DNA from: Rubrivivax sp.
GTDB lineage: Bacteria; Pseudomonadota; Gammaproteobacteria; Burkholderiales; Burkholderiaceae_C
Length of the DNA stretch: 32,003 nucleotides
Reading direction: 5' to 3'
Assembly: GCA_030680415.1 (NCBI GenBank)
Contig: JAUXVE010000099.1
Coordinates: 1 to 32,003, forward strand
Position numbers and translations under genes: made by a program. Under the pieces are notes generated by a model that was given only the letters and a program-made list of their open reading frames with translations, was not told the DNA's origin and ran no database searches. Below, piece after piece: positions 7,295 through 18,795 of the stretch (the first letter of the stretch is position 1; each line of letters opens with the position of its first letter).

Positions 7295-8617
7295 TCAGCG
7301 CTCGCTTTCGGCCTCGTCGTCGAGGGCGCGCAGTTCGGCCAGACGCTGGCCGATGCGTAACTCCAACCCGAGCGGCACCGGCGCGTACCAGCGGCCCGGC
7401 GCCAGCCCTTCGGGCAGGTAGGTCTGGCCGGCCGAGTAGCCGCCGGCTTCGTCGTGCGCATAACGGTAGCCCGCGCCGTGACCCTGGGCCTTCATGAGCC
7501 GCGTCGGTGCGTTGCGCAGGTGCGGCGGCACCGGCCGCGTGCCGTCACGGCGCACGAGCTCGCGCACCTCGTTCCAGGCCTTGTAGACGGCGTTGGATTT
7601 CGGCGCCACGGCCAGGTAGACGGCGGCTTCTGCCAGCGCCAGCTCACCCTCGGGCGAACCCAGCCGCTCGTAGACCTCGGCGGCGTCCAGCGCCAGCCGC
7701 AGCGCACGCGGGTCGGCCAGGCCGATGTCCTCGCTGGCCATGCGCACCAGGCGCCGCGCCGCGTAGCGCGGGTCCATGCCGGCATCGAGCAATCGCGCCA
7801 GCCAGTACAGCGCGGCATCGGGGTCGGAGCCTCTCACGGACTTGTGCAGCGCCGAGATCGTGTCGTAGAAGATGTCGCCGCCCTTGTCGCCGCGGCGCAG
7901 CATCTCGCCCAGCGTGGCATCGAGTTCGGCAACGCCCAGCGTCGACGCGCCGGGGCGCGCGCTGGCCAGGTTCTCGACGGCGTTGAGCAGCCGGCGCGCG
8001 TCGCCGTCGGCGTGTTCGATGACTCGCTCGCGCGCCGCGGCATCCAGCATCGGCGCGCCGGGCAGTGCCAGCGCGCGGTCGAGCAGCGCGCCGAGTTCGA
8101 CCTCGTCGAGGGCCTTCAGCACGTGCACGCCGGCACGCGACAACAGCGCCGAATTGACCTCGAACGAGGGGTTCTCGGTGGTGGCGCCGATGAAGGTGAA
8201 AAGGCCCGACTCGACATGCGGCAGGAAGGCGTCCTGCTGCGACTTGTTGAAGCGGTGCACCTCGTCGACGAAGACCACCGTGGCGCGGCCGGCGCGGCGC
8301 ATGGCTTCAGCCTGCTCGACCGCGTCACGGATGTCCTTGACGCCGGCCAGCACCGCCGACAGGGCGATGAAGTGCGCGCCGGTGGCGCGCGCCAGCAGGC
8401 GTGCCAGCGTCGTCTTGCCGACGCCCGGCGGGCCCCACAGGATCATCGACGGCAGGCGGCCAGACTCGAAGGCCACGCGCAGCGGGCGCCCGGGCGCCAG
8501 CAGGTGGCGCTGGCCGACGACCCCGTCCAGCGTCTGCGGTCGCAGACGCTCGGCCAGCGGCGCGCCGGGCGGTGCGGCGGGCGCTTCGTCGGCGAACAGC
8601 GTGTCCTGGGCGCGCAT
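7295..8617 (-). CDS. rarA: Replication-associated recombination protein A (MgsA/RarA, AAA+ ATPase)
   Basis: This 440-residue AAA+ ATPase of the clamp-loader clade acts at stalled replication forks. Walker A is GPPGVGKTT (about residues 62-70), Walker B VVFVDEVH (about 114-121), sensor 1 [10 protein letters not shown], and sensor 2 [11 protein letters not shown]. The C-terminal half carries the RarA-specific [29 protein letters not shown] and GYRYAHD motifs. Length matches the family. The ATG at 8617 ([10 protein letters not shown]) is chosen. The open frame continues to 9256 only because it runs out of frame through lolA, so there is no fusion. It lies 41 nt downstream of lolA, the common order ftsK-lolA-rarA in proteobacteria. 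Confidence 0.96.
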   Translation of the reverse strand: MRAQDTLFADEAPAAPPGAPLAERLRPQTLDGVVGQRHLLAPGRPLRVAFESGRLPSMILWGPPGVGKTTLARLLARATGAHFIALSAVLAGVKDIRDAVEQAEAMRRAGRATVVFVDEVHRFNKSQQDAFLPHVESGLFTFIGATTENPSFEVNSALLSRAGVHVLKALDEVELGALLDRALALPGAPMLDAAARERVIEHADGDARRLLNAVENLASARPGASTLGVAELDATLGEMLRRGDKGGDIFYDTISALHKSVRGSDPDAALYWLARLLDAGMDPRYAARRLVRMASEDIGLADPRALRLALDAAEVYERLGSPEGELALAEAAVYLAVAPKSNAVYKAWNEVRELVRRDGTRPVPPHLRNAPTRLMKAQGHGAGYRYAHDEAGGYSAGQTYLPEGLAPGRWYAPVPLGLELRIGQRLAELRALDDEAESER

Positions 8618-8658
8618 CGGCGCATTGTCGCAGCGCGCCGCCGGCCGCTGCGTCGCGT

Positions 8659-9270
8659 CTACTGCTCTATCACATCGGCCCCCGCCGGCGGCACGAAGCG
8701 GAAGCGCTCGGCGACGATCGGCGTGTTGGGCTGGTACTGGCTGAACTGCAGCAGCGAGAGCTGGCCGAAGCTGTCGGTCACCTCCACCGCCGCCAGTTCC
8801 TTGCCGCGAAAGCCCACGCGCATCGACTGGAAGGGCCCGTCCTTGGCCTTGGGCGTGGCCAGCGCCCAGTCCAGGCCGTCGCGCGCCGGCAGCGGCGCGA
8901 GCACGAACTCGGTGTCCAGTGAGCCGCCGGCCAGCAGCGCCGCCGGCGTGGCGCCCAGGGCCTGCTCGATGCGGCGCGAGCTGGCCTGGTTGAGGTCGGC
9001 GTCGAAGATCCAGACCTTCTGCCCGTCGGCCACGATGAGCTGCTCGAAAGGCTTGGTGTAGGCAAAGCGGAAGCGGTTCGGGCGCGCAAATTCGAACTGC
9101 CCGCTGGAGGTCTTCTTGCGCGCGCCATCGGTCGACGTCACCGTCTGCGTGAAGCTGGCCTGGCCGCTCTTCACGTCGCGCACGAATTCGCGCAGCGTAT
9201 CGACGGCGTCGGCGCGCGCGGCAAAGGCCGCCGCGACGAGCAGAAGTGAAATCCACAAGCGCTTCGTCAT
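8659..9270 (-). CDS. lolA: Outer-membrane lipoprotein carrier protein LolA
   Basis: This 203-residue periplasmic chaperone ferries lipoproteins from LolCDE to LolB. It has a signal peptide ([20 protein letters not shown], cleavage near ADA at about residue 22), then the LolA hallmarks ASFTQTV, a segment starting [19 protein letters not shown], and [10 protein letters not shown]. The start overlaps the ftsK stop as ATGA, so the two are translationally coupled. Confidence 0.95.
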   Translation of the reverse strand: MTKRLWISLLLVAAAFAARADAVDTLREFVRDVKSGQASFTQTVTSTDGARKKTSSGQFEFARPNRFRFAYTKPFEQLIVADGQKVWIFDADLNQASSRRIEQALGATPAALLAGGSLDTEFVLAPLPARDGLDWALATPKAKDGPFQSMRVGFRGKELAAVEVTDSFGQLSLLQFSQYQPNTPIVAERFRFVPPAGADVIEQ

Positions 9271-11600
9271 TCGTCTCTTTTCGGGATCAGGATGTCGCGG
9301 TTGCCGGCATGACCCATCGCCGAAACCAGGCCCGACTGCTCCATCTGCTCGAGCAGCCGCGCGGCGCGGTTGTAGCCGATGCGCAGGTGGCGCTGCACGA
9401 GCGAGATCGACGCCCGCTTGTGCTGCAGCACGATCGCCACCGCCTGGTCGTACATCGGGTCGCTCTCGCCGTTCTGGCCCCCGCCGGCCGCGCCGGGGCC
9501 GCCCTCGCCGCCCGCACCGTCGCCGTCGAGCACGCCGCCTTCCAGGATGCCTTCGATGTAATTGGGTTCGCCCTGTGTCTTCAGATACTCCACAACGCGG
9601 TGCACCTCGTCGTCGCTGACAAAGGCGCCGTGAACCCGCACCGGCAGCCCGCCGCCGGGCGTGAGGTAGAGCATGTCGCCCTGGCCGAGCAGCGCCTCGG
9701 CGCCCATCTGGTCCAGGATCGTGCGGCTGTCGATCTTGCTGCTGACCTGGAAGCTCAGGCGTGTCGGGATGTTGGCCTTGATGAGGCCGGTGATGACGTC
9801 CACGCTCGGCCGCTGCGTGGCCAGGATGAGGTGGATGCCGGAGGCTCGCGCCTTCTGCGCCAGGCGGGCGATGAGCTCTTCGATCTTCTTGCCCACGACC
9901 ATCATCAGGTCGGCGAGCTCGTCGATCACGACCACGATGTGCGGCAGCCGCTGCAACGGTTCGGGGGCTTCGGGGGTCAGGCTGAAGGGGTTGCCGATCT
10001 TCTCGCCGCGTTCGAGGCCTTCAGCGATCTTCTTGTTGTAGCCGGCGAGGTTGCGCACGCCCATCTTGCTGAGCAGCTTGTAGCGGCGCTCCATCTCGCC
10101 GACGCACCAGTTCAGCGCGTTGGCGGCCTGCTTCATGTCGGTGACCACCGGCGCCAGCAGGTGCGGGATGCCCTCATAGACGCTGAGCTCGAGCATCTTG
10201 GGGTCGATCAGGATCAGCCGCACGTCGCGTGCCTCGGCCTTGTAGAGCAGGCTCAGGATCATGGCGTTGATGCCCACGCTCTTGCCCGAACCGGTGGTGC
10301 CGGCGACCAGGCAGTGCGGCATCCTGGCGAGGGCGGCGACGATGGGGTTGCCGATGATGTCCTTGCCCAGGCCCATGGTCAGCATCGACGCCGAGGCGTT
10401 GTAGACCTCGGAGCCCAGGATCTCGGACAGCCGGATCATCTGCCGCCGCGCGTTGGGCAGCTCCAGCGCCATGGTGTTCTTGCCCGGGAGCACCTCCACC
10501 ACGCGGATGCTGACGAGCGACAGCGAGCGCGCCAGGTCGCGCGCCAGGCCGACGACCTGCGCACCCTTGACGCCGGTGGCCGGCTCGATCTCGTAGCGCG
10601 TGATCACCGGGCCCGGCGACGCCGCCACCACGCGCACCTCGACGCCGAAGTCCTTGAGCTTCTTCTCGATCAGCCGCGACGTCATCTCCAGCGATTCCGG
10701 CGGCACGCCTTCCTGGCGGCCGGCGGCGGCGTCGAGCAGGTCGACCTGCGGCAGTTTGGTGTCGACGAGTTCGGCGAACAGCGGCTTCTGGCGTTCCTTG
10801 GCCACGCGCAGCGACTTGGGGATCTCGGCCACCGGCGGCGCGATGACCAGCGGCACGTGCTCATCGACCCCGTGGCGCTGGACACCGACGATCTCTTCGC
10901 GTTCACGCGCCGCGAGTTCGCCCAGGCGCAGGTCTTCTTCCAATTCACGACGGCCGGCACGGCTGCGGCGCAGGGCATCGACTCTTTCGCCGATGAACTC
11001 GGCCACCCGCAGCCACGAAAAACGCAGTGCCATCGCCATGCCGGCAAGGCCGAACACGATCCACAACACACCCGAGCCGGCGAAACCCAGCCAGCGCATC
11101 GACAGCGGGCCCAGCGTGACGCCGAGCACGCCACCGGCATGCCCGGGCAGCAGCGCTTCCCAGCGGTACAGACGAGTCCATTCGAGCGCGCAACTGGCCG
11201 CCAGCAGCAAGGCCACGCCGAGCCAGAACACCCAGCGCGGCGCATGGGCCTGACCCGCGTCGCCGCGCAGGGCCACGGCCAACGCCGACAGCCAGGCGCG
11301 CAGCGTCACCGGCACCAGCCACCAGGCCGAAAAGCCGAACAGGAAGAGCGCGATGTCGGACACGCGCGCACCCATGACGCCGACGACGTTGCGCAAGGCC
11401 TCGCCGGTGCCGGAGGTGGTGAAAGCGGTGTCACGCGGGTCATGGGTTGCCATCGCCAGCGCGAACAGCAACCAGGCCAAAGCGCCCAGCAACAACAGCA
11501 GTTGCTGGCGCCAGCGTGGGCCGGCGCCGGCCATCGGCGAGACGACGGCGCTGCTGCCGTCGGCCTGCAGGGAGTCGAGGGGAAAACTCATGACCGGCAT
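9267..11600 (-). CDS. ftsK: DNA translocase FtsK
   Basis: FtsK is the septal DNA pump that clears chromosome termini and activates XerCD at dif. The N-terminus has about four hydrophobic segments (residues about 33-50, 80-110, 122-140, 171-195), a short linker, then the motor. Walker A is AGTTGSGKS (about 433-441) and Walker [14 protein letters not shown] (about 554-566). The C-terminal gamma winged helix, starting [20 protein letters not shown], recognises polar DNA motifs. At 777 residues it belongs to the shorter, single-linker form usual in betaproteobacteria. The start is uncertain: ATG at 11600 or ATG at 11591 (MSFPLDSLQ), both without a clear Shine-Dalgarno. The stop overlaps the lolA start. 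Confidence 0.96.
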   Translation of the reverse strand: MPVMSFPLDSLQADGSSAVVSPMAGAGPRWRQQLLLLLGALAWLLFALAMATHDPRDTAFTTSGTGEALRNVVGVMGARVSDIALFLFGFSAWWLVPVTLRAWLSALAVALRGDAGQAHAPRWVFWLGVALLLAASCALEWTRLYRWEALLPGHAGGVLGVTLGPLSMRWLGFAGSGVLWIVFGLAGMAMALRFSWLRVAEFIGERVDALRRSRAGRRELEEDLRLGELAAREREEIVGVQRHGVDEHVPLVIAPPVAEIPKSLRVAKERQKPLFAELVDTKLPQVDLLDAAAGRQEGVPPESLEMTSRLIEKKLKDFGVEVRVVAASPGPVITRYEIEPATGVKGAQVVGLARDLARSLSLVSIRVVEVLPGKNTMALELPNARRQMIRLSEILGSEVYNASASMLTMGLGKDIIGNPIVAALARMPHCLVAGTTGSGKSVGINAMILSLLYKAEARDVRLILIDPKMLELSVYEGIPHLLAPVVTDMKQAANALNWCVGEMERRYKLLSKMGVRNLAGYNKKIAEGLERGEKIGNPFSLTPEAPEPLQRLPHIVVVIDELADLMMVVGKKIEELIARLAQKARASGIHLILATQRPSVDVITGLIKANIPTRLSFQVSSKIDSRTILDQMGAEALLGQGDMLYLTPGGGLPVRVHGAFVSDDEVHRVVEYLKTQGEPNYIEGILEGGVLDGDGAGGEGGPGAAGGGQNGESDPMYDQAVAIVLQHKRASISLVQRHLRIGYNRAARLLEQMEQSGLVSAMGHAGNRDILIPKRDE

Positions 11601-11762
11601 TGTGGCCGATCAGGGTTTTCGGTCCGCGCGCTGAGCCCTTGCGGATCCCGCGCCGCAGGAGGACACGGGTTCAGAGACCGAAAGTCGCTTGAAACGCTCC
11701 CCCGCCCTCTGGGAGAGACATGGGCGGCGCTGCGCGCGGCCGGCTTGAGCCCTGGAACCGCG

Positions 11763-11808
11763 GGTATTACCCCCTCTCCCACTTGTGGGAGAGGGTTGGG
11801 GTGAGGGT
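11763..11808 (+). repeat. GGGAGAGGG palindromic intergenic repeat, copy A
   Basis: The pattern is GGTATTAC-CCCCTCTCCC, a short loop, GGGAGAGGG, then TTGGGGTGAGGGT. The hairpin CCCTCTCCC/GGGAGAGGG plus the GGGGTGAGGG tail recurs at 11825-11871 (inverted) and 28551-28596 (direct). This type is a common REP-like dispersed repeat in proteobacteria. Confidence 0.85.
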
Positions 11809-11824
11809 CGCGCGTGCCCCTCCC

Positions 11825-11871
11825 ACCCTCACCCCAACCCTCTCCCGCCCAGGCGGGAGAGGGGGCCATAC
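11825..11871 (-). repeat. GGGAGAGGG palindromic intergenic repeat, copy B (inverted)
   Basis: This is the same element as copy A in opposite orientation, with the tails facing each other across 16 nt. Together A and B form a roughly 110-nt imperfect palindrome able to fold into a long cruciform or RNA hairpin upstream of ftsK. Confidence 0.85.
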
Positions 11872-11931
11872 AGTTCACATCGGTGCAGGTTCCTGGGTAG
11901 GGAGCAAATACGTATGTGTGCCGAAGGGCTC

Positions 11932-12606
11932 TCAGGCTCTGTCGCTGTGCAGGCGTTCCTTGATGACCACCGAACCGTTGTCCTGCGTCTCGATGACGCC
12001 GCGCTCTTCCAGGTCCTTCATGACACGGCTGACCATCTCGCGCGAGGCGCCCACCACCTTGGCCATGTCCTGGCGGCTGACCTTGTGGCGGATGATCTTG
12101 GTGCCGTCGATCTCTTCGGCCATGTCCAGCAGCGTGCGCGCGACGCGGCCGTAGACGTCCAGCAGCGCCAACGACTCGATCTGCCGGTCGGCGTTGCGCA
12201 GCCGGCGCACCAGGCCGCGCATGATGCCGTAGGACAGCGTGCTGTTTTCCGGCAGGCAGCGCGCGAAGTCGGCGCGTGCCAGCACCAGCATGTCGGTCTG
12301 GATCTCGGCGCGTACGGTGGCCGAATGCGGCTCGTTGTCGATGAGGCTCATCTCGCCGACGTAGTCGCCCGACTCGAGCACCGCCAGGATGACCTCGCGG
12401 CCGCGTGAGTCTGCGGTGAGAACGCGGGCGCGGCCGTTGAGAAGGATGAACAGGGCGTTGCTCTTGCGGCCCTGCTCCACCACCAGCTCGCCGCGACGGA
12501 AGCGCCGCTTGACGACGCTGTCGGCGATGGCCTGCGCCTGGTCGGCGGTGAGCATGGAAAAAAGCGGCACGCGCCGGATCAGGTCCAGGTTCGACAGCAT
12601 CGACAT
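11932..12606 (-). CDS. Crp/Fnr-family transcriptional regulator
   Basis: This 224-residue regulator has an N-terminal cyclic-nucleotide-binding-type beta-barrel (about residues 15-130, with [21 protein letters not shown] corresponding to the CRP phosphate-binding cassette), a dimer helix, and a C-terminal winged HTH (about 165-215). The recognition helix [15 protein letters not shown] has the CRP-like RExxxR pattern. The four-cysteine Fe-S pattern of FNR is absent, so this is a CRP-like rather than an oxygen-sensing FNR protein. Whether it binds cAMP cannot be told. AGGAG precedes the ATG at 12606; a second ATG two codons on is possible. It is divergent from trxB, and its targets are unknown. 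Confidence 0.93.
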   Translation of the reverse strand: MSMLSNLDLIRRVPLFSMLTADQAQAIADSVVKRRFRRGELVVEQGRKSNALFILLNGRARVLTADSRGREVILAVLESGDYVGEMSLIDNEPHSATVRAEIQTDMLVLARADFARCLPENSTLSYGIMRGLVRRLRNADRQIESLALLDVYGRVARTLLDMAEEIDGTKIIRHKVSRQDMAKVVGASREMVSRVMKDLEERGVIETQDNGSVVIKERLHSDRA

Positions 12607-12609
12607 TGA

Positions 12610-13756
<1,147 letters not shown>

Positions 13757-13826
13757 TTACGGCTTTGCTGCGGCCAGGCTTTCGGCTGGCGCGCGAGTGA
13801 ACCCAACTTTCACCTGGAGAAGCGTC

Positions 13827-14060
13827 ATGGCACGCGTCTGTCAAGTCACCGGCAAGGGCCCCATGGTGGGCAACAACGTCTCACACGCCAACAACAAGAC
13901 CAAGCGTCGCTTCCTGCCGAATCTGCAATACCGCCGCTTCTGGGTCGAGAGCGAGAACCGCTGGCTGCGCCTGCGCGTGAGCAACGCCGCGTTGCGCCTG
14001 ATCGACAAGAAGGGCATCGACGTGATCGTGGCCGATCTGCGCGCCCGCCACGCCCTGTAG
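13827..14060 (+). CDS. rpmB: 50S ribosomal protein L28
   Basis: This is the 77-residue large-subunit protein bL28. It opens [20 protein letters not shown], followed by the basic [13 protein letters not shown] segment that contacts 23S rRNA and the C-terminal [10 protein letters not shown] motif. Only one of the zinc-ribbon cysteines is present (Cys5), so it is the zinc-free form. GGAGA precedes the ATG at 13827. It forms an operon with rpmG 18 nt downstream, the usual rpmBG order. Confidence 0.98.
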   Translation: MARVCQVTGKGPMVGNNVSHANNKTKRRFLPNLQYRRFWVESENRWLRLRVSNAALRLIDKKGIDVIVADLRARHAL

Positions 14061-14078
14061 CACACTGAGGAGAACACC

Positions 14079-14249
14079 ATGGCCAGCAAAGGCGGACGCG
14101 AGAAGATCAAGCTGGAGTCCACAGCGGGCACCGGCCATTTCTACACCACGAACAAGAACAAGAAGACGACGCCCGAGAAGCTCGAATTCCTGAAGTTCGA
14201 CCCCAAGGCACGCAAGCACGTCCTGTACAAGGAAGTGAAGCTGAGGTAA
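14079..14249 (+). CDS. rpmG: 50S ribosomal protein L33
   Basis: This is the 56-residue bL33, translated directly from the sequence: it begins [20 protein letters not shown], continues [20 protein letters not shown], and ends YKEVKLR. It lacks the four zinc-binding cysteines, so it is the C-minus, zinc-independent form. TGAGGAG lies just before the ATG at 14079. It is the second and last gene of the rpmB-rpmG unit, followed by an intrinsic terminator. Confidence 0.97.
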   Translation: MASKGGREKIKLESTAGTGHFYTTNKNKKTTPEKLEFLKFDPKARKHVLYKEVKLR

Positions 14250-14274
14250 GGGCCTCGGCCCCGTGCAGCGACAA

Positions 14275-14297
14275 GACCCGCCAGCGGCGGGTTTTTT
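14275..14297 (+). terminator. Intrinsic terminator of rpmB-rpmG
   Basis: The stem ACCCGCC-AGC-GGCGGGT is followed directly by a run of six T residues, 26 nt after the rpmG stop. This is a textbook rho-independent terminator. Confidence 0.9.
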
Positions 14298-14334
14298 CAT
14301 GTCTGCCGCCCGGACGCTCGGCGCGCGCAGCAGA

Positions 14335-14356
14335 AAGGGGCCCCGCGGGGCCCCTT
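14335..14356 (-). terminator. Hairpin terminator after the liv-type receptor gene
   Basis: A 10-bp perfect palindromic stem (AAGGGGCCCC-GC-GGGGCCCCTT) is followed on the minus strand by TTCT. It lies 27 nt past the receptor stop codon. The U-tract is short but the stem is very stable. Confidence 0.7.
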
Positions 14357-14383
14357 CGTGTCTGCAGCGAAGCCGCAGCCGCG

Positions 14384-15526
14384 TCAGCGCACGACCGCGA
14401 TCTGCTCGCGGTTGCCACCCTTGTAGGTGTACAGCGTGAGCGCGCCGTTCTTGATGTCGCCCTTGCCGTCGAAACCGATGGAGCCCGTCACGCCCTTGTA
14501 GCCGTCGGTCTTGGCCAGCACCGGCAGGTACTTGGCGGGCTCGGCGGAGCCGGCCTTGACCATGGCTGCCACCATCACGTTGACGGCGTCGTAGACGTAC
14601 GGCGCGTACAACTGCACGTCGGTGTTGAACTTCTTCTTGAAGGCGACCTTGAAGTCGTCCATCGACTTCTTGCCCGCACCTTCCACACCACCGGCCTCGG
14701 CGCAGACGACCTGGCCGTCGGCCATCGTGCCCGCCGCCAGCTTGGGCAGTTCACCGGTGCAGATGCCGTCGCCGCCCATGAACTTGGCACTGATGCCGAG
14801 TTGCTTCATCTGCCGCATCATCGGGCCGGCCACGGCATCCATGCCGCCGAAAAAGATGACGTCCGGGCTCTTCGCCTTCAGGCTGGTCAGGATGGCGGTG
14901 AAGTCGGTGGCCTTGTCGCTCGTGAATTCGCGGCCCACGGCCTTGCCGCCTGCGGCCTTGACGGCCTTCTCGAACTCGTCGGCGACGCCCTGGCCGTAGG
15001 CCGTGCGGTCGTCGATGACGGCGATGCTCTTGCCCTTGACCTGTTGCACGGCGTACTTGCCGAGCGTGCCGCCGAGGTGCACGTCATCGGCGACGACGCG
15101 GAAGGCCGTCTTGTAGCCGTTGCGCGTGTACTTCGGGTTGGTCGCCGAGGGGCTGATCTGCGGCACGCCGGCGTCGCTATAGATCTTGGACGCGGGGATC
15201 GTGGTGCCTGAATTCAGGTGGCCGATGACGCCGTTGACCTTGCTGTCGACCAGCTTCTGCGCCGCTGCCGTGCCCTGCTTCGGGTCGGCGCCGTCGTCTT
15301 CAGCGAGCAGCTCGAACTTGGCTTTCTTGCCGCCGATCGTCACGCCCTTGGCGTTGAGCTCGTCGATGGCCATGCGGGCGCCCATCTCGTTGTCCTTGCC
15401 CAGGTGCGCGATGCTGCCGCTGGTGGGGCCGACGTGCCCGATCTTGACGACCAGGTCCTGCGCATAGACCGCGCCACCGATGAGCAGTGCCGCGGCACCG
15501 ACGATCACGTTCAACTTGACTTTCAT
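14384..15526 (-). CDS. livJ: Branched-chain amino acid ABC transporter substrate-binding protein
   Basis: This 380-residue periplasmic receptor is of the LivJ/LivK (type I periplasmic binding fold) family. The signal peptide is MKVKLNVIVGAAALLIGGAVYA with QDLVVKIG after the cut. Family features are the HVGPTSGSIAHLGKD ligand-site loop, AEDDGADPKQGTAAAQKLV, and GHLNSGTTIPAS. The start at 15526 is fixed by a near-perfect AGGAGGTGA Shine-Dalgarno (15531-15539). The gene stands alone, about 8.4 kb from livHMGF on the same strand. In Burkholderiales detached receptors are common, so this one may serve LivHMGF here or another permease. The real ligand (Leu, Ile, Val, or another amino acid or amide) is not determined by sequence. 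Confidence 0.95.
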   Translation of the reverse strand: MKVKLNVIVGAAALLIGGAVYAQDLVVKIGHVGPTSGSIAHLGKDNEMGARMAIDELNAKGVTIGGKKAKFELLAEDDGADPKQGTAAAQKLVDSKVNGVIGHLNSGTTIPASKIYSDAGVPQISPSATNPKYTRNGYKTAFRVVADDVHLGGTLGKYAVQQVKGKSIAVIDDRTAYGQGVADEFEKAVKAAGGKAVGREFTSDKATDFTAILTSLKAKSPDVIFFGGMDAVAGPMMRQMKQLGISAKFMGGDGICTGELPKLAAGTMADGQVVCAEAGGVEGAGKKSMDDFKVAFKKKFNTDVQLYAPYVYDAVNVMVAAMVKAGSAEPAKYLPVLAKTDGYKGVTGSIGFDGKGDIKNGALTLYTYKGGNREQIAVVR

Positions 15527-15589
15527 GCAATCACCTCCTGAAGGGAATGTTGTCGACGAAGACAGTCACGAGAAGAAACCAAGCGTGGG

Positions 15590-15618
15590 ACGATACCCGA
15601 AATGCCGACTCCGCCCAA
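15590..15618 (-). promoter_or_regulatory. livJ: Candidate sigma70 promoter of the liv-type receptor gene
   Basis: On the minus strand TTGGGC (-35) and TATCGT (-10) are separated by exactly 17 nt, about 64 nt before the start codon. Both hexamers are partial matches, identified by eye. Confidence 0.35.
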
Positions 15619-15717
15619 GAGGAGTTGCCGCGGGGCAGGCGGGTCGTCGCGCGCCGAGTCCCCACAACGCGCGGCAGCCGCCAACGGACGACAAGGCCAG
15701 CCGCCGGCAGCCACGCT

Positions 15718-16152
15718 TCAGCCGCCGGAGGCACCGCTGCGATGGTGCACGATCTCCAGCCCGCGCGCCTTGTAGGCCCGCCAGCGCCCGCGCCCGCGGT
15801 CGGCTTCGTCGGCGTCGTCGGACACGATCTCGATCAGCCGCTCGACGCCGGCCAGGTCTTCGGGTGCGTCGCTACCCAGGTTCACCAGCACGGGCGGCGC
15901 GCCGCTCAGTCCGGCCTGCGGGGCCAGCCAGATCGGCGTGCGCGCCGCGACCGCTGCGCTCGCACCGGGCTGCCGCACATGGGGCACGAAGTCGCGCACA
16001 TCGAAGGTCCACAGCGCGCGGTCCAGCGCCGTCAGCGTGGCCGGCGGCGCCGTGAGAATGACGCGCACGCCGGCGCGACAGGCCTTGCGCAGCAGCCGGC
16101 AGGCGTAGGCCAGCGGGTCGGCCACCCCAGTGTGGAACTCGACCTCGGTCAT
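15718..16152 (-). CDS. holC: DNA polymerase III subunit chi
   Basis: This 144-residue protein matches HolC: it starts MTEVEFHTGVADPLAYACRL, followed by RLLRKACRAGVRVIL, the LDRALWTFDVRDFVPH segment, and VLVNLGSDAP. Chi links the clamp loader (through psi) to single-stranded-DNA-binding protein at the replication fork. It lies 50 nt after pepA on the same strand, the conserved pepA-holC arrangement. The start has only a weak Shine-Dalgarno. The C-terminus (about residues 115-144) is Arg/Gly-rich and more variable than the core. Confidence 0.9.
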   Translation of the reverse strand: MTEVEFHTGVADPLAYACRLLRKACRAGVRVILTAPPATLTALDRALWTFDVRDFVPHVRQPGASAAVAARTPIWLAPQAGLSGAPPVLVNLGSDAPEDLAGVERLIEIVSDDADEADRGRGRWRAYKARGLEIVHHRSGASGG

Positions 16153-16202
16153 GGTGCCGGCTCAAACTCGCCCAAGGCGCGGCAGCCGCGGGCCGCGCAG
16201 CG

Positions 16203-17666
16203 TCACTGCGCGCGCGACAGCACGAAGTGCGTCAACAGCGGCACCGGCCGCCCGGTCGCGCCCTTGGCCTTGCCCGAATTCCAGGCCGAGCCGGCGATGT
16301 CCAGGTGCGCCCAGCGCAGCTTGCCGGTGAAGCGCTTGAGGAACATTGCGGCCACGACCGCGCCGCCGTCACGGGACGACCCCACGTTGGCCATGTCGGC
16401 GAAGTTGCTTTTCAGCTCCTCGCCGTACTCATCGTCCAGCGGCATGCGCCAGGCCGGGTCGTGCGCCTGCTCGCCGGCGGCCAGCAGTTCGGCGGCCAGC
16501 GCATCGTCAGGGCTGAACAGGCCCGAACGGTGGTGTCCCAGCGCGACCACGCAGGCGCCGGTGAGGGTGGCGATGTCCACCACCACCGCCGGCTTGAAGC
16601 GTTCGGCGTAGGTCAGCGCGTCGCACAGGATGAGGCGCCCTTCGGCGTCGGTGTTGAGGATCTCGATCGTCTGCCCCGACATGCTGGTGACCACGTCGCC
16701 CGGCTTGATGGCGCGACCGCCGGGCATGTTCTCGCAGGTCGGGATGATGCCGATGAGGTTGACCTTGGCGCCGAGCTGCGCCACCGCGCGCAGCGTGCCC
16801 AGCACGCTGGCGGCGCCACCCATGTCGAACTTCATTTCGTCCATGGCCGCCGCGGGTTTGATCGAGATGCCGCCGGTGTCGAAGGTGATGCCCTTGCCGA
16901 CCAGCACCACCGGCGCGTCGGCCTTGCCCGCGCCCTGCCAGCGCGCGACGATGAAGCGCGGCGGTTCGTCGGAGCCCTGCGCCACCGACAGGAAGGAACC
17001 CATGCCGAGCTTCTCGCAGTCCTTGCGGTCGAGCACCTCGACCTTCAGCCCGTACTCCTTGCCCAGCTTCTTCGCCTGCGCTGCCAGATAGGTCGGCGTG
17101 CAGTGGTTGCCCGGCCGGTTGGCACACTCGCGCGCCAGCGTCGCGCCGGCAGCGATGGCCTCGCCGCGCTTGAGCCCCGCGGCCACGGCCGCCACTTCGG
17201 TCTTGGCGCAAACCAGGCTCACCGCATGCAGCCTGGGCGCCGGCGGCGCGCTCGGCTTCGTTTCGCGGTACAGATAGAGCGCCTCGCCCACGGCTCCGGC
17301 CAGGGCTTCGCCATGCGCCGCGCCCAGTTCGCCGCCGCCGGCCACGGCCACGGCCAGTTGTTTGCCGCCGCCGCCCTTGAGCAGTCCCAGGCCGGTGACC
17401 ATGGCCTTGCGCAGGGACTTCACCGCGCCGTCGCCGGTGGCCACGAAGGCCACGCGCGGCGCCTTCACACCGGCCACGCGGTGCGCGTACAGCGTCTTGC
17501 CGGACTTGAGCTCGAAGTCGCCGTCCTTCACCGCTGCGGCCAGCAGTTCGGCCAGCGGCTGGTCCAGCCCGCCCGGCAGCGCGTCGCCCACCACCACCAC
17601 CAGCAGCGCGTCGGCCGCCAGTGCGGCCAGTCCGCCAGCCCCGGCCAGCTGCGTCTTGAAGTCCAT
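16203..17666 (-). CDS. pepA: Leucyl aminopeptidase (M17)
   Basis: This is a 487-residue dizinc/dimanganese M17 aminopeptidase. The N-terminal regulatory domain covers about residues 1-165 and the catalytic domain about 180-487. Metal and catalytic residues are visible: Lys258 and Asp263 in [11 protein letters not shown], Asp281 in MKFDMGGAA, and Asp340 and Glu342 in the signature NTDAEGRL (338-345). It trims N-terminal residues from cytosolic peptides; in E. coli the orthologue also acts in Xer recombination and carAB control, which is not shown here. The ATG at 17666 (MDFKTQLAG) is chosen, since the longer open frame enters lptF. Divergent from lptF with 28 nt between starts. Confidence 0.97.
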   Translation of the reverse strand: MDFKTQLAGAGGLAALAADALLVVVVGDALPGGLDQPLAELLAAAVKDGDFELKSGKTLYAHRVAGVKAPRVAFVATGDGAVKSLRKAMVTGLGLLKGGGGKQLAVAVAGGGELGAAHGEALAGAVGEALYLYRETKPSAPPAPRLHAVSLVCAKTEVAAVAAGLKRGEAIAAGATLARECANRPGNHCTPTYLAAQAKKLGKEYGLKVEVLDRKDCEKLGMGSFLSVAQGSDEPPRFIVARWQGAGKADAPVVLVGKGITFDTGGISIKPAAAMDEMKFDMGGAASVLGTLRAVAQLGAKVNLIGIIPTCENMPGGRAIKPGDVVTSMSGQTIEILNTDAEGRLILCDALTYAERFKPAVVVDIATLTGACVVALGHHRSGLFSPDDALAAELLAAGEQAHDPAWRMPLDDEYGEELKSNFADMANVGSSRDGGAVVAAMFLKRFTGKLRWAHLDIAGSAWNSGKAKGATGRPVPLLTHFVLSRAQ

Positions 17667-17694
17667 AATTCGCCCTAAGGGAAGAAAACGGCGG

Positions 17695-18795
17695 ATGTTA
17701 TTCGATTCAACTGTGCGTCGAGAGCTCGCGCGGGCCTTCGGCGCCACGCTGGTGGTGATCCTCACCATCGTGCTGACGATGTTTCTCATCCGCACCGTGG
17801 GTCAGGCCGCCGGCGGCGCCGTGGCGCCGCAGGACGTCGTGCTGCTGCTGGGCTACGTGTCATTGGGCCACCTGCCGACGATGCTGGCGCTGTCGCTGTT
17901 CGTGGCCATCGTCGTCACGCTCGGGCGCATGTACCGCGACAGCGAAATGGTGATCTGGTTCGCCAGCGGCTTGAGCCTGTCGCGCTTCGTGCGCCCGGTG
18001 CTGCGCACGAGCTGGCCGGTGCTGCTGGTGGTGACACTGCTGTTGGTGCTGGTATGGCCCTGGGGCAACCGCAGCAGCCTGGAACTGCGTGAGCGTTACC
18101 AGCAGCGTTCGGACCTCTCGCGCGTGACTCCGGGTGTCTTCCAGTCCTCCAGCGACGGCCGCCGCGTCTTCTTCGTCGAACGCGAAAGCAGCGACGGCAT
18201 CAACGCGCGCAATGTCTTCATCCTGATGCGCCCGGACGCGAGCGAGTCGGTAACCTCGGCCAAGACCGGTCGGCTCGAGGTCGAAGGCGACAGGCGCTAC
18301 CTCGTGCTCGAACGCGGCCAGCGCAACGACATCAACCTGAAGAACGGCGAACGCACGCTGTCGAGCTTCGAGAACTACCGCGTGCTGGCCAGCGAGGGGG
18401 CGGCGCGCTCGGTCGAGAACCGCTCACCGCGCAGCTTGCGCACCATCGATCTCATGCGCCAGCCCACGCCGCCCAACCAGGGTGAACTGGTCTGGCGTTT
18501 CGGGCTCATGCTGGCCGCGGCCAACCTGCTGCTGCTGGGCATCGGCCTGGCCGCCACCCATCCACGGCGTGCCGGCAACTGGAACCTGCTGTTCGCCCTG
18601 CTCACTTTCCTCATCTACTACAACCTCGTCAACCTGTCGCAGTCGTGGGTCGCCAGCGGCCGCGTGTCGATGGGGCTGGCCTTGCTGGGCACGCACGGCA
18701 GCGTGTTTGCCCTGGCGCTGGCGCTGCTGTGGTGGCGCGACCATGCCGCGGTCACGAGGTTCGGCCGCCGGCCGCTGCGGCAGGTACGGGCATGA
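17695..18795 (+). CDS. lptF: LPS export ABC transporter permease LptF
   Basis: This 366-residue inner-membrane protein belongs to the LptB2FG complex that extracts lipopolysaccharide into the periplasmic bridge. It starts [20 protein letters not shown], typical of LptF. Three N-terminal transmembrane helices (about residues 14-35, 50-75, 103-122), a periplasmic beta-jellyroll (about 125-270) and three C-terminal helices (about 283-352) can be seen. The cytoplasmic loop [18 protein letters not shown] matches the coupling-helix region. It overlaps lptG by ATGA. Confidence 0.96.
   Translation: MLFDSTVRRELARAFGATLVVILTIVLTMFLIRTVGQAAGGAVAPQDVVLLLGYVSLGHLPTMLALSLFVAIVVTLGRMYRDSEMVIWFASGLSLSRFVRPVLRTSWPVLLVVTLLLVLVWPWGNRSSLELRERYQQRSDLSRVTPGVFQSSSDGRRVFFVERESSDGINARNVFILMRPDASESVTSAKTGRLEVEGDRRYLVLERGQRNDINLKNGERTLSSFENYRVLASEGAARSVENRSPRSLRTIDLMRQPTPPNQGELVWRFGLMLAAANLLLLGIGLAATHPRRAGNWNLLFALLTFLIYYNLVNLSQSWVASGRVSMGLALLGTHGSVFALALALLWWRDHAAVTRFGRRPLRQVRA

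Larger units (their letters stand above)
11601..11931. other. Repeat-bearing intergenic region between the crp-type gene and ftsK
   Basis: This 331-nt stretch has no convincing gene. It contains an inverted pair of GGGAGAGGG-type palindromic repeats (11763-11808 and 11825-11871). Around 11698-11725 a looser CCCTCTGGGAGAG match may be a decayed third copy. The ftsK promoter should also lie here, but I could not identify it. Confidence 0.6.

Noticed and set aside
5083..7461. A very long minus-strand frame (792 codons) that might look like a LivM fusion
   Set aside because: Only the part from 6171 down is LivM. Upstream the frame runs out of phase through livH, whose own frame (6189-7112) clearly encodes the permease; high GC removes stop codons from the wrong frame.
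7295..9256. A 653-codon frame suggesting a RarA protein with a long N-terminal extension
   Set aside because: The extension is the wrong frame of lolA and is Arg-rich; RarA proper begins at 8617.
9246..11804. An 852-codon plus-strand frame opposite ftsK
   Set aside because: Its His/Gln/Arg-rich composition is typical of an antisense shadow of a GC-rich gene; the minus strand encodes an intact FtsK.
11932..12606. An oxygen-sensing FNR protein
   Set aside because: The cysteine cluster needed for the 4Fe-4S centre is missing; the recognition helix is CRP-like.
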